Assembly (NCBI RefSeq): GCF_015461805.1
Contig: NZ_JACVZE010000001.1
Location: 496,001-560,000 of the forward strand
Length of the DNA stretch: 64,000 nucleotides
Source of the DNA: Pseudomonas pisciculturae
GTDB taxonomy: Bacteria > Pseudomonadota > Gammaproteobacteria > Pseudomonadales > Pseudomonadaceae
Direction of reading: 5' to 3'
Notes under the pieces: generated by a model
What the model was told of the DNA's origin: nothing
The model's input: the letters and a program-made list of their open reading frames with translations, nothing else
The model's database searches: none
Made by a program: the position numbers and the translations under genes
Shown: piece after piece, positions 55,917-64,000 of the stretch
Layout: every line of letters starts with the position of its first letter
Numbering within the stretch: position 1 is the first letter of the stretch

Positions 55917-55928
55917 ATCGATATAACC

Positions 55929-55941
55929 GATAACCCTTATC
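55929..55941 (+). promoter_or_regulatory. candidate FinR operator
   Basis: GATAA-CCC-TTATC, a perfect inverted repeat in the 123-base finR-fpr gap, containing the T-N11-A pattern of LysR sites. It lies close to the finR start and could serve both autorepression and fpr activation. Confidence 0.5.
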
Positions 55942-56039
55942 TTAATAATCCAGTTAACAGATATTGTCGCCGCGATTAGAATGCGGTGCAATTGCGCGCC
56001 TCAATACTGCGCAGACCCATTTCCAGGAGTTCCCCGTAC

Positions 56040-56819
56040 ATGAGCAACATGAACCACGAGCGTGTCCTCAGTGTTCATCACTGGAACGACACTCTGTTCA
56101 GCTTCAAGTGCACCCGTGACCCGGGCCTGCGCTTCGAGAACGGTCAGTTCGTGATGATCGGCCTGCAACAGCCCAACGGCCGCCCGCTCATGCGCGCTTA
56201 CTCCATTGCCAGCCCGAACTGGGAAGAGCATCTGGAGTTCTTCAGCATCAAGGTGCCGGATGGCCCGCTGACTTCCCAATTGCAGCACTTGAAGGAAGGC
56301 GACGAGATCATCATCAGCAAAAAACCGACAGGCACCCTGGTGCTTGACGATTTGAAGCCGGGCAAACACCTGTACTTGCTCAGCACCGGTACTGGCCTTG
56401 CTCCGTTCATGAGCGTGATCCAGGACCCGGAAACCTACGAGCGCTTTGAAAAAGTGATCCTGTGCCACGGCGTGCGTTACGTCAACGAAGTCGCCTACCG
56501 CGAATTCATCACCGAGCATCTGCCGCAGAACGAATTCTTCGGCGAGGCCCTGCGTGACAAGTTGATCTACTACCCAACCGTGACCCGCGAGCCGTTTGAA
56601 AACGAAGGCCGCCTGACCGACCTGATGCGCAGCGGCAAGCTGTTCACCGATATCGGTCTGCCTCCGATCAACCCCGAGGACGACCGCGCCATGCTGTGCG
56701 GCAGCCCAAGCATGTTGGACGAGACCAGCGAAGTGCTGAACAGCTTCGGCCTGAAAGTTTCGCCACGCATGCGTGAGCCGGGTGATTATTTGATCGAGCG
56801 TGCGTTCGTCGAGAAGTAA
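56040..56819 (+). CDS. fpr: ferredoxin-NADP+ reductase
   Basis: 259 residues. FAD motif RAYSIASPN, NADPH pyrophosphate loop STGTGLAPF and the C-terminal subclass I bacterial ending FVEK. It shuttles electrons between NADPH and ferredoxins or flavodoxin and reduces Bfd for iron release from bacterioferritin. AGGAG ten bases before ATG 56040. Confidence 0.95.
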   Translation: MSNMNHERVLSVHHWNDTLFSFKCTRDPGLRFENGQFVMIGLQQPNGRPLMRAYSIASPNWEEHLEFFSIKVPDGPLTSQLQHLKEGDEIIISKKPTGTLVLDDLKPGKHLYLLSTGTGLAPFMSVIQDPETYERFEKVILCHGVRYVNEVAYREFITEHLPQNEFFGEALRDKLIYYPTVTREPFENEGRLTDLMRSGKLFTDIGLPPINPEDDRAMLCGSPSMLDETSEVLNSFGLKVSPRMREPGDYLIERAFVEK

Positions 56820-56837
56820 GCACTGCTACAAAAAATT

Positions 56838-56938
56838 GTGGGAGCTGGCTTGTGTGGGAGCTGGCTTGCCTGCGATAGCATCACCTCGGTTCAACTGAAT
56901 GACCGCGGCGTTTGCATCGCAGGCAAGCCAGCTCCCAC
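56838..56938. repeat. REPIN with duplicated left arm (GTGGGAGCTGGCTTGC class)
   Basis: The left arm begins twice in tandem: GTGGGAGCTGGCTTGT then GTGGGAGCTGGCTTGCC. The right arm is GGCAAGCCAGCTCCCAC. It lies between convergent fpr and trmO. Confidence 0.88.
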
Positions 56939-56968
56939 ACAAGCAGCTCCCGCAGTTGTTTCTGGCGT

Positions 56969-57664
56969 TTATCCGGCTGGAAGCACTTCCAGCACACAAA
57001 TCAGCCCCGCCTCGGGATAGTGCCACCGCACATCCACATCCCAAAACTGCGCGCCATACTCCCGCTCAGGCCCTGGCGTCTGATACGCCGGTCGCGGGTC
57101 CTGCGCCAAACACTGCTCAATCAACGCCACCAACGGCTCATCCAGCCGCTGAGCATGGCCTTGTGCCTGATGCAGGGCGGTCTTAAGCCACTGCACGGGA
57201 ATCAGCGCGGGCGCACCACTGGCCATGTCATTGGTCGCGGTGTCGATGATGTCTGCGTACGGCACGTACGGCTTGATATCCAGCACCGGCGTGCCATCCA
57301 GCAGGTCGATCCCGGAAATCCACAGCTTGCCAGGCTCCACCTTGTCGAGCTTCACCACCGACTGGCCAATACCATTTGGTCGATGGGTCGCGCGGGTGGC
57401 AAATACGCCCATGGACGTGTTGCCGCCCAGGCGCGGCGGGCGCACCTTCAAGCGTGGCTTGTCTTCCAGGGCCTGGTGAAACAGGAACAGCAGCCACACA
57501 TGGCTGACCTGCTCCAACCCCTGCACTGCCTCGCCGCCGTCAAACGGCGCCACCAGCTCCAGCACGCCACGGGCGGCCGGCGCCAGTTGCGGTTGGCGCG
57601 GGATGGCGAACTTCTCCTTGAAGCAGGAGCGCACAAAACCGACGGGCGAGACACTGTAGCTCAT
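56969..57664 (-). CDS. trmO: tRNA (t6A37) methyltransferase TrmO
   Basis: 231 residues of the TsaA/VirR-like family. Motifs KFAIPRQPQL, VSHVWLLFLFH and FATRATHRPNGIGQS line the SAM pocket of the beta-barrel domain. TrmO methylates t6A37 of tRNA-Thr to m6t6A. Three bases separate its start from the next gene upstream, so they are cotranscribed. Confidence 0.9.
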   Translation of the reverse strand: MSYSVSPVGFVRSCFKEKFAIPRQPQLAPAARGVLELVAPFDGGEAVQGLEQVSHVWLLFLFHQALEDKPRLKVRPPRLGGNTSMGVFATRATHRPNGIGQSVVKLDKVEPGKLWISGIDLLDGTPVLDIKPYVPYADIIDTATNDMASGAPALIPVQWLKTALHQAQGHAQRLDEPLVALIEQCLAQDPRPAYQTPGPEREYGAQFWDVDVRWHYPEAGLICVLEVLPAG

Positions 57665-57667
57665 GGC

Positions 57668-58129
57668 TTAAGTACGAACCCGTAGGGTCAGGCCCTTGAG
57701 GAAATTACGCAGCAACTGGTCGCCACACGTACGGTAGTTGGTGTGACCAAACTTGCGGAACAACGCGCTCAGCTCAGGCTTGGACACCGGGAACTCGGCG
57801 GCCTTGAGAATCGCGTGCATGTCGTCTTCCTTCAGCTCGAAGGCCACGCGCAGCTTCTTGAGGATGATGTTGTTGGTCACCGGCGTTTCGATTGGCTGCG
57901 GCGGGCGGCTCTCGTCCTTACCGCGTTTGAAGATCACCAGGCCATCAAGGAAATACGCCATGACGTCATCCGGGCAGAACACGAAGCCCTCTTCCTCATC
58001 TTTCTTGAGGTAGGTCAGCAGGTCTTCCTTGGTCACGTCCATGCCGCCGAGCTTGATGATCTCGACCATCTTGTTGTCGCTGATGTCGAGCATGTAGCGC
58101 ACGCTGCGCAGTACGTCGTTGTGAATCAT
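57668..58129 (-). CDS. DUF1456 (YehS-like) protein
   Basis: 153 residues from ATG 58129 (AGGA nine bases upstream). Two related ~70-residue halves, each with the pattern N-D/I-x-L-K-x-L/V-R-x-x-x-x-L and L-x-x-x-L/F-R-K: MIHNDVLRSVRYMLD...LLTYLKKDE and NNIILKKLRVAFELK...LSALFRKFG. This is the DUF1456 repeat of E. coli YehS, function unknown. Cotranscribed with trmO. Confidence 0.85.
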   Translation of the reverse strand: MIHNDVLRSVRYMLDISDNKMVEIIKLGGMDVTKEDLLTYLKKDEEEGFVFCPDDVMAYFLDGLVIFKRGKDESRPPQPIETPVTNNIILKKLRVAFELKEDDMHAILKAAEFPVSKPELSALFRKFGHTNYRTCGDQLLRNFLKGLTLRVRT

Positions 58130-58197
58130 GGTGGGCAATCCTGATATTCAACTGAGGGCACCGCCAAATCAGGCGGTGCCGAGAAAAGGGGAGCGGC

Positions 58198-58908
58198 TTA
58201 GAACTTCTCTTTGCCGGACAGGTAACGCCATTGGCCGACCGGCACTTTGCCGATAGATACGCCGCCGATGCGGATACGACGGATGGCAATGACTTTGAGG
58301 CCAACCGCTTCGCAGAACAGTGCTATCACGCCCGGCTGCGGGTTCTTCATCGCAAAACGCAGGCGGTTTTCGTTCTGCCAGCTGGCTTTGACTGCTGGCA
58401 GCTCCTTGCCTTTGTAAGTCAGGCCGTGGTTCAGGCGGTTGAGGCCGTGGGCAACCATGTCGCCTTCGACCTCCACGACGTATTCCTGCTCGATCTTGGC
58501 GGCATCGGCGGTCAACTTGCGCAGGATTTTCCAGTCCTGGGTAAACACCAGCAGGCCGCTGGCCTTGGCTTGCAGGTCGGCGCTGGCGGTCAGGCGCAGG
58601 AAGTGGCCCTTGAGCGGGCGCTTGCTGAAACGGTGCTCTTCGGACAAAGTCTCGGCGCTGATCGACGCCATCGCCGTTTCCGCATCCACACCCACGGGGG
58701 CGTGCAGCAGGATGGTCACCGGCTCAGGCACAGTGGCCTTGGCGTCCGGGTCCAGTTCGACTTTTTGAGTGGTGACCTTGAATTGCGGCTCGTCGATCAC
58801 TTCACCGTCCACCGAGACCCAGCCGCCTTCGATAAACAGCTCAGCCTCCCGACGGGAGCAACCGACCAGTTCGATAAGGCGTTTGGAGAGGCGTATGGGG
58901 TCAGTCAT
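58198..58908 (-). CDS. RsuA/RluF-like pseudouridine synthase homolog, divergent active site
   Basis: 236 residues. N-terminal S4 RNA-binding domain (RLSKRLIELVGCSRREAELFIEGGWVSVDGEVI) and a RsuA-family catalytic domain ending in RRIRIGGVSIGKVPVGQWRYLS. The usual GRLDxxTxGLLLLT is here TASADLQAKASGLLVFT: counting back from the Gly, the catalytic Asp position holds Gln113, with an Asp two residues earlier. Either the motif has shifted or the enzyme is inactive and only binds RNA. Confidence 0.78.
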   Translation of the reverse strand: MTDPIRLSKRLIELVGCSRREAELFIEGGWVSVDGEVIDEPQFKVTTQKVELDPDAKATVPEPVTILLHAPVGVDAETAMASISAETLSEEHRFSKRPLKGHFLRLTASADLQAKASGLLVFTQDWKILRKLTADAAKIEQEYVVEVEGDMVAHGLNRLNHGLTYKGKELPAVKASWQNENRLRFAMKNPQPGVIALFCEAVGLKVIAIRRIRIGGVSIGKVPVGQWRYLSGKEKF

Positions 58909-59031
58909 GACAAGGGCCGTAGCAAAAGGGGGCGGCTATTGTACCTGTGTGGGGCCGGTTAATCCCGGACCCATTTCAGGGCAATGGCGTTATTTGGCTC
59001 AACTCGGTCTAAATGTGGGAGCGGCGTTGAG

Positions 59032-59502
59032 TCAGCCGCTACATATTTGTTGTTGCTGGCGCAAACGCAGATGCAGCAACGGATAAGGCTGGCCTAAACC
59101 ATCATGCTCCGTCCGTCCGATCACCTCGAAGCCCTGCTTGATGTAGAAACCCAGGGCCTGCGGGTTCTGTTCGTTGACGTCCAGCTCATCGGCATTCATG
59201 TGCTCGATGGCATAACGCAGCAACTGCCGGCCAAGCCCCTGGCCTCGGTGTTGCGGGTCGACGAACAGCATCTCCACCTTGCCTGCCGCCACGCCGGCAA
59301 ACCCGGTGATGCACTGGCGTACGTCTTTGGTGCAGATCAGCATCACGCAATCGAGGTAACGCGTGAGCACCAAGTCTTTCAGCAACACGATGTAACTGTC
59401 CGGCAGAAAGTCATGGGTGGCCCGTACCGATGCCTCCCAAATTCGCGCCAACTCTGCGTAGTCGCTGGTTTTAGGTGTATAGATAACCGAATGCTGACGC
59501 AT
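59032..59502 (-). CDS. GNAT-family N-acetyltransferase (YjaB-like)
   Basis: 156 residues. Acetyl-CoA loop QHRGQGLGRQLL (Q/RxxGxG/A) near 88, preceded by VEMLFVDP, and a C-terminal NPQALGFYIKQGFEVIGR typical of the fold. Substrate unknown. ATG 59502; a separate unit upstream of which lies the rimO terminator. Confidence 0.85.
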   Translation of the reverse strand: MRQHSVIYTPKTSDYAELARIWEASVRATHDFLPDSYIVLLKDLVLTRYLDCVMLICTKDVRQCITGFAGVAAGKVEMLFVDPQHRGQGLGRQLLRYAIEHMNADELDVNEQNPQALGFYIKQGFEVIGRTEHDGLGQPYPLLHLRLRQQQQICSG

Positions 59503-59542
59503 GCCCGCCGTCCTTTACCGATGATTGGCAAAACGATAGACG

Positions 59543-59581
59543 TAAAAAAGCCCCGCATCTTGTCCAGAGGCAGGGCTTTTT
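59543..59581 (-). terminator. terminator after rimO
   Basis: AAAAGCCCCGC and GCAGGGCTTTT pair with one bulge around ATCTTGTCCAGAG; on the minus strand a run of T follows. It ends 15 bases past the rimO stop. Confidence 0.75.
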
Positions 59582-59595
59582 AGATTGTTACCGAC

Positions 59596-60936
59596 TTAGT
59601 CGCGCTTTTCAGCCCACAGGTCGTATTCGTCAGCGTCGGTCACAGTGCACCAGACCTTGTCGCCCGGCTTCAAACCGCTGGCATCGTCGATAAACACGTT
59701 ACCGTCGATTTCCGGCGCGTCGAAGAAGCAACGGCCAACCGCACCTTGCTCGTCAACTTCGTCGATCAGCACTTCGATTTCCTTGCCGATGCGCAGTTGC
59801 AGACGGGCCGAGCTGATGGCCTGCTGATGGGCCATGAAGCGCTCCCAACGGTCTTGCTTGACGTCGTCTGGCACTACGGCCAGGTCCAGCAGGTTGGCCG
59901 GGGCACCTTCAACCGGGGAGTACTGGAAGCAACCCACGCGGTCCAGCTGCGCTTCGGTCAGCCAGTCCAGCAGGTACTGGAAGTCTTCTTCGGTCTCGCC
60001 AGGGAAGCCGACGATGAAGGTGGAGCGGATGATCAGCTCCGGGCAGATCTCGCGCCAGTTCTTGATGCGCGCCAGGGTCTTGTCTTCGAAGGCCGGGCGT
60101 TTCATGGCCTTGAGCACTTTCGGGCTGGCGTGCTGGAACGGGATGTCCAGGTACGGCAGGATCTTGCCGGCGGCCATCAGCGGGATCAGCTCGTCCACGT
60201 GCGGGTACGGGTAAACGTAGTGCAGGCGCACCCACACGCCCAGGCTGCTCAGGGCTTCACAGAGTTCGGTCATGCGGGTTTTCACCGGCGCGCCGTTCCA
60301 GAAACCGGTGCGGTACTTTACGTCGACGCCGTAGGCGCTGGTGTCTTGCGAGATCACCAACAGCTCTTTCACGCCGGATTTGACCAGGCGCTGGGCCTCG
60401 TCCAGCACGTCGCCGACCGGGCGGCTCACCAGCTTGCCGCGCATCGACGGGATGATGCAGAAGCTGCAACTGTGGTTGCAGCCTTCGGAAATCTTCAGGT
60501 ATGCATAGTGGCGCGGGGTCAGCTTGATACCTTGCGGCGGCACCAGGTCGATCAGCGGGTTGTGGTCCTGACGCGGCGGCACCACTTCGTGCACGGCATT
60601 GACCACCTGCTCGTATTGCTGCGGGCCGGTCACGGCCAGCACGCTTGGGTGTACATTGCGGATATTGCCTTCTTCCACACCCATGCAGCCGGTCACGATG
60701 ACCTTGCCGTTTTCCTTGATGGCTTCGCCGATCACTTCCAGGGATTCAGCCTTGGCCGAGTCGATGAAGCCGCAGGTGTTGACCACCACCACGTCCGCGT
60801 CCTGGTAAGTGGACACAACGTCATAGCCTTCCATACGCAGTTGCGTGAGGATGCGCTCGGAGTCAACGAGCGCCTTCGGGCAACCCAGGGAAACAAAGCC
60901 AACCTTGGGGTTGGCTTTTGCGGGAGTGGTGGACAT
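59596..60936 (-). CDS. rimO: ribosomal protein S12 methylthiotransferase RimO
   Basis: 446 residues. N-terminal UPF0004 domain with Cys ligands ([27 protein letters not shown]), radical SAM motif [11 protein letters not shown] and a C-terminal TRAM domain. It adds a methylthio group to Asp89 of S12. Start at 60936 with GAGG six bases before. The start and promoter are duplicated 2.6 kb away at 63526. Confidence 0.96.
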   Translation of the reverse strand: MSTTPAKANPKVGFVSLGCPKALVDSERILTQLRMEGYDVVSTYQDADVVVVNTCGFIDSAKAESLEVIGEAIKENGKVIVTGCMGVEEGNIRNVHPSVLAVTGPQQYEQVVNAVHEVVPPRQDHNPLIDLVPPQGIKLTPRHYAYLKISEGCNHSCSFCIIPSMRGKLVSRPVGDVLDEAQRLVKSGVKELLVISQDTSAYGVDVKYRTGFWNGAPVKTRMTELCEALSSLGVWVRLHYVYPYPHVDELIPLMAAGKILPYLDIPFQHASPKVLKAMKRPAFEDKTLARIKNWREICPELIIRSTFIVGFPGETEEDFQYLLDWLTEAQLDRVGCFQYSPVEGAPANLLDLAVVPDDVKQDRWERFMAHQQAISSARLQLRIGKEIEVLIDEVDEQGAVGRCFFDAPEIDGNVFIDDASGLKPGDKVWCTVTDADEYDLWAEKRD

Positions 60937-61073
60937 GTCTAACCTCGGTATTGAATGACGCCGCCGGTCGGGCACGACAAGGCGGTGGACGGGCACTTGG
61001 TGTGCCTCTGATCAAAAAGTGCGCAATTCTAGCGGCGGGCGGGGCACTTGACCAGCTTTATGCGGGGAAATGC
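60905..61073. repeat. 169-bp direct repeat, copy A (rimO start and promoter)
   Basis: Aligned without gaps to 63526-63694, with about 18 mismatches by my count (~89% identical). It covers the first 11 codons of rimO, its ribosome-binding site and a conserved CGCTAGAATTG promoter element (minus strand). Confidence 0.93.
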
Positions 61074-61290
61074 GACGAGTGCTTTGACTCTCTACTCCCC
61101 CGCAAGCCTCTTCGATAGCCCGATTTTATCTGGCAGCCGCAAGACCGCGGCGAAGTGCTTGTGGGCCGCTGGGCCGACAGCTACTTTTGGCATTCGCTTG
61201 CCGCTGCAGCTGCCGGTCGAGTTGTACGCCGTAAGGAAGCTGTTGCTCAGGAGTTTTGCATACAGCTTAAATCAGTGCCCTTTGATGGGT
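61074..61290. other. gap between the repeat and the acyltransferase
   Basis: No gene supported. An open plus-strand frame (61048-61344) crosses the gap but overlaps the repeat and the acyltransferase end and resembles nothing I recognise; it could be a decayed gene end carried with the insertion. Confidence 0.35.
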
Positions 61291-63228
61291 TTAAAGCATC
61301 GTTTGAAACATAGGTATGAGCCTTCTGTTTCCAAACTCACTTAAGTGGCTCGCATCATAGTAAAATGGACGTCCTGATTCACTTCCGCTGCACCTGTCGT
61401 CATGGCAAAGGTAAGGGACGGGATCAAGGATCGTTACACCACATTCGTTAGCAGCAGCGTCCTGTGTTTGATAGACGAAGGCATGTCTTTTTTTGTAGGC
61501 GTCCATCGTTATAGAGATTTCAGCGTTCGAGTTTACCGTGAGCCTGCGTGCAAGGTACTTGGGTACATTGAATGACATTTCCGGGAAAGGCCTAACCAAG
61601 TACACCTTGCGAGTTTTTGAAATCTTGCAAATCGTACTTACGTAGTTATCGGAGTATTCTTGTAGAAATGCAGGTACCGGGTGCTTGTAAGGCTTGCTGA
61701 AATAAATATAAGGCGAGTCTTTGGGTAATGTTGGTCCGCCTTCATCGCCTAGCGGGTAAGAGGAGGAGCGGTTGACGATGATTACAGGGATTTTAGCGTC
61801 TAGGTTTTTGAGCTTTTCGAATGCCCAATCATTAAACTCACGACATTGTCGGTCATTAACGACCAGGTTTAGTTTGAAGATTGTTGGGCAGCTGGCATAG
61901 CTCCACTCTTGTACTTTTAAGCTTTTGTCGGGTAATGCTGCTTCTACAGCGGTCACTACAGAGTTGGCATGACTGTCACCCCAAACGATGGCCGCGATAT
62001 CGCCTTCACCGCCATAATTACAAGCGGGTGATTCAACCCCTTGCCCCAGCATGCATTCGTCGCGTCTCGGGTTGCTGTTAAGCGCTTCCTGTTCCGTCAA
62101 GGTAGTGTCCGTATTTAAACGGTCGGGAAAGCTTTTCTTTTTAAATAGCTGGCCCGCGTTAGCGATACAGAGTATTGCAATGGCTAACAATGCCGTATTT
62201 TTGAAAGCGGTATTCTGTCTTAGATAGTTTTGAGGGGTACGCTCAAAAGCATGATAGGACGCGGCGCCGAGAGCGACGGTTAAAATGATACCGACTACAA
62301 TCCACCTTGGTTCCTCTTGGACTTGGAAGAACACAAGTGATACGACAATTGGCCAGTGCCACAAGTACAGCGAGTATGAGATTTTCCCACAGAGCTGCAT
62401 CAGCCTGTTCTCAAGCAGCCAGAAGTTACCGGCTGCCCATATGACAATAGCGCAGCCAAGCACCGGTGCTAACGTTAGCGCTCCTGGCCACACTCCACTT
62501 TCTGTAAGAAATATGCTGGACAGGACGACGGCCGCAAGCCCTAGAAGCCCTAAAGCGTATCTGGCCTTCTTCTGAAGGGTCTTGCTTGGGAGTAAGTAAA
62601 CTAATCCTCCAGCAGCCATTTCCCATGCTCGGGTGCCTATAGAGTAAAAGTTAATAGCGGCTCTGCTTTCAGCTATCAAGCTGGAAGCTAAATAGGAGGT
62701 GAGGGCGAGTAATGTGATAGCGCCGACTAGTGTCGATTGTCGTTTTGAAAATTTCGACACTGCCATAATTAATATTGGGTACAGTAAGTAAAACTGCCAT
62801 TCAACCGAAAGTGACCATGTGTGCAGTAGGAATTTTTCATGTGAAGCGCTATCAAAGTATCCAGAGTCTTTCATGAATTGATGGTTGGAGAAAAATAGAA
62901 CACTTGATTTTACTTGCTTGCCAAGCTCTTTTAGCTCCGCTGCTGGCAGAAAGAACCATCCCAATATCAAGAGCACCGTACACAAGGCTACCAGCGCTGG
63001 GAATATACGCTTGGCCCGAGCCAAGTAAAATTCGAAGAGGCTAAATTTTTCGTGCTTTATTTTGGAAGTGATTATTTCAGTCATTAAGTAACCTGAAATA
63101 ACAAAAAACACATCAACGCCTACGAACCCCCCTCCAAAGCCACTGACGCCAAAGTGATATAAAATTACCGCGATCACAGCGACCGCTCTGAGACCATTGA
63201 TATCTTTTCGAAAGGTAGCTTTCTGCAC
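61291..63228 (-). CDS. OafA-type acyltransferase with SGNH domain
   Basis: 645 residues. Acyltransferase-3 domain of about ten helices (RKDINGLRAVAVIAVILYHFG, the family's R/H motif; HTWSLSVEWQFYLLYP) and, from about residue 390, a periplasmic SGNH domain with VWGDSHANS and the Ser/His partner YYDASHLSEF. Such proteins O-acetylate LPS O-antigen or exopolysaccharide. Markedly AT-richer than its neighbours and bracketed by direct repeats of the rimO start, so very likely acquired. No sugar genes are adjacent. Confidence 0.9.
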   Translation of the reverse strand: MQKATFRKDINGLRAVAVIAVILYHFGVSGFGGGFVGVDVFFVISGYLMTEIITSKIKHEKFSLFEFYLARAKRIFPALVALCTVLLILGWFFLPAAELKELGKQVKSSVLFFSNHQFMKDSGYFDSASHEKFLLHTWSLSVEWQFYLLYPILIMAVSKFSKRQSTLVGAITLLALTSYLASSLIAESRAAINFYSIGTRAWEMAAGGLVYLLPSKTLQKKARYALGLLGLAAVVLSSIFLTESGVWPGALTLAPVLGCAIVIWAAGNFWLLENRLMQLCGKISYSLYLWHWPIVVSLVFFQVQEEPRWIVVGIILTVALGAASYHAFERTPQNYLRQNTAFKNTALLAIAILCIANAGQLFKKKSFPDRLNTDTTLTEQEALNSNPRRDECMLGQGVESPACNYGGEGDIAAIVWGDSHANSVVTAVEAALPDKSLKVQEWSYASCPTIFKLNLVVNDRQCREFNDWAFEKLKNLDAKIPVIIVNRSSSYPLGDEGGPTLPKDSPYIYFSKPYKHPVPAFLQEYSDNYVSTICKISKTRKVYLVRPFPEMSFNVPKYLARRLTVNSNAEISITMDAYKKRHAFVYQTQDAAANECGVTILDPVPYLCHDDRCSGSESGRPFYYDASHLSEFGNRRLIPMFQTML

Positions 63229-63525
63229 TGTGACTTATCCATGTCATTTAGCGGGTGGGAATCCGGCGCGCATGATGCCTGATGATTGGGCGTTAATAAA
63301 CCAATTTGCCATCATCGATGCTTGAGGTGGAGGCCGTTGGGGCGATCGTAACTAGCCCTCGGAATCTCCATTGGTAAGGATTTTTTTGCGAAAGAGTACT
63401 TATCTCCCTCCCACCGACCGACTTATCCTGTTTTTCCTTCCCCATGAATGCTAGGCCTAAGTCTTTGCCGGCGTTGCCGCGCTCTACTTTGTGCGTGCTC
63501 AGGCCGCACCGTTTGAAGTCCTCAG
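63229..63525. other. gap between the acyltransferase start and repeat copy B
   Basis: 297 bases of mixed GC holding the acyltransferase promoter region; no gene, hairpin or known element recognised. Its join to copy B at 63526 is one edge of the inserted segment. Confidence 0.4.
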
Positions 63526-63557
63526 TTGGGGTTGGCTTTTGTGGGAATGGTTGACAT
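63522..63557 (-). pseudogene. rimO 5' fragment
   Basis: Reading leftward from 63557: M-S-T-I-P-T-K-A-N-P-N then stop, against [11 protein letters not shown] in rimO. The frame ends just where homology to rimO ends, so this is the severed start of a rimO copy left beside kup. Confidence 0.85.
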
Positions 63558-63694
63558 GTCTAACCTCGGTATTGAATGAGGCTGCCAGTCGGACACGACA
63601 AGGCGGTAGGCGGGCACTTGGTATGCCTCTGATCAAAAAGTGCGCAATTCTAGCGACGGGCAACACACTTGATCCGCTTTATGCAGGGAAATGC
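63526..63694. repeat. 169-bp direct repeat, copy B
   Basis: Collinear with 60905-61073, same orientation, offset 2621 bases. It keeps the promoter element and ribosome-binding site but leads only into the 11-codon fragment. Confidence 0.93.
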
Positions 63695-63772
63695 TCTCAC
63701 CGCTGCGCTATGCTTCGCGCCGTTGCACACGGGTATTCCCCCGAGGTCAATAAAACGTCTGTTACGAGAAGT

Positions 63773-63810
63773 AAAACAGCGCATGCTACGGTCAGCTAAG
63801 GCGCGCTGTT
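63773..63810 (+). promoter_or_regulatory. hairpin in the kup leader
   Basis: AAACAGCGC (63773-63781) and GCGCTGTTT (63802-63810) are perfectly complementary, 36 bases before the kup ATG; TTTATAAAA follows. Could be an operator or leader hairpin; role unknown. Confidence 0.45.
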
Positions 63811-63846
63811 TATAAAAGACCTCAGGTCAAAGGGCAGGAGTGGTTG

Positions 63847-64000
63847 ATGGGTCAGGCAAGTAGTCCGGCGGCAGGCGCCGAGCATTCCACCGCGAAGCCG
63901 ATTGGCATGTTGGTGGCCGCGGTCGGGGTGGTTTATGGCGATATCGGGACCAGCCCGCTCTACACCCTCAAAGAGGTGTTCAATGGCGGGTACGGGGTGC
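63847..64000 (+). CDS. kup: Kup potassium transporter, 3'-truncated by window edge
   Basis: Only the first 51 codons are in the window. After an alanine-rich N-terminus comes [25 protein letters not shown], the signature first helix of the Kup/HAK/KT family ([13 protein letters not shown]). Kup imports K+ with protons across the inner membrane. CAGGAG precedes ATG 63847. Confidence 0.94.
   Translation, partial: MGQASSPAAGAEHSTAKPIGMLVAAVGVVYGDIGTSPLYTLKEVFNGGYGV

Noticed and set aside
61048..61344. 98-codon plus-strand frame before the acyltransferase end
   Set aside because: Begins inside the direct repeat, overlaps the acyltransferase 3' end and matches no family; a decayed fragment at most.
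63773..63810. Potassium or c-di-AMP riboswitch in the kup leader
   Set aside because: Only one simple stem is present; the multi-helix structure of known classes is not.

Overview
The window is a 64-kb stretch of a Pseudomonas chromosome, almost certainly from the P. fluorescens group. The evidence is high GC with dense, overlapping operons, gene neighbourhoods familiar from pseudomonads (aauRS-aat beside glpFKRD; grxD-bfr-bfd-peroxiredoxin-rnt-pyrC-motY-argG; mutS-prtR-holin-cinA-recA-recX; erdR-dgkA; finR-fpr), and many REP/REPIN palindromes of at least four sequence classes, typical of this group. No tRNA, rRNA, CRISPR array, transposase or integrase gene was found.

Layout. 0-4.2 kb: a hydrolase cut by the window edge, a DsbA-like oxidoreductase, an arginase-fold protein fused by overlaps to two small DMT membrane proteins, and a MipA-type outer-membrane protein. 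4.2-11.7 kb: a six-gene, mostly overlapping operon (HAD phosphatase, class III aminotransferase, serine hydrolase, FemAB/GNAT-like acyltransferase, sensor kinase, sigma54 activator) behind a good sigma54 promoter with upstream inverted repeats. It appears to encode its own activator and no pathway is known to me; it is one of the best candidates for an undescribed system. 11.9-19.1 kb: glpM, aauR-aauS and the acidic amino-acid ABC transporter aatJQMP, with a sigma54 promoter and two TTCGG-N4-CCGAA type sites. 19.2-24.5 kb: glycerol catabolism glpFKRD. 24.6-31.2 kb: ybaK, an ABC ATPase with argF, a molybdopterin oxidoreductase, grxD, a heme-type bacterioferritin and bfd with a Fur box. 31.4-37.7 kb: peroxiredoxin, rnt-pyrC, motY with a sigma28 promoter, argG with a tandem ArgR site, and an orphan LuxR-type regulator in an AT-rich island. 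37.8-46.9 kb: nth, an orphan RnfB with a repeat tail, metG, apbC, the small RNA rsmZ with its GacA box, fdxA and mutS.

47-50.7 kb is the locus where P. fluorescens strains usually carry an R-tailocin. Here only the PrtR-like repressor and a holin remain before cinA-recA-recX. The holin promoter is overlapped by three 5-4-5 inverted repeats, and its leader holds five CANGGANG motifs (the RsmA/RsmE recognition core) spaced 21-23 nt. With rsmZ 4 kb away and recA 1 kb away, this suggests combined SOS and Gac/Rsm control of a lysis gene. 50.9-60.9 kb: housekeeping genes (LOG protein, DTW/TapT, erdR, dgkA, finR/fpr, trmO, a divergent pseudouridine synthase, GNAT, rimO).

60.9-63.8 kb: an AT-rich acyltransferase lies between two 169-bp direct repeats made of the rimO promoter and start. 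The far copy holds a broken rimO fragment, so the acyltransferase was probably inserted between rimO and kup. The window ends in the first codons of kup.
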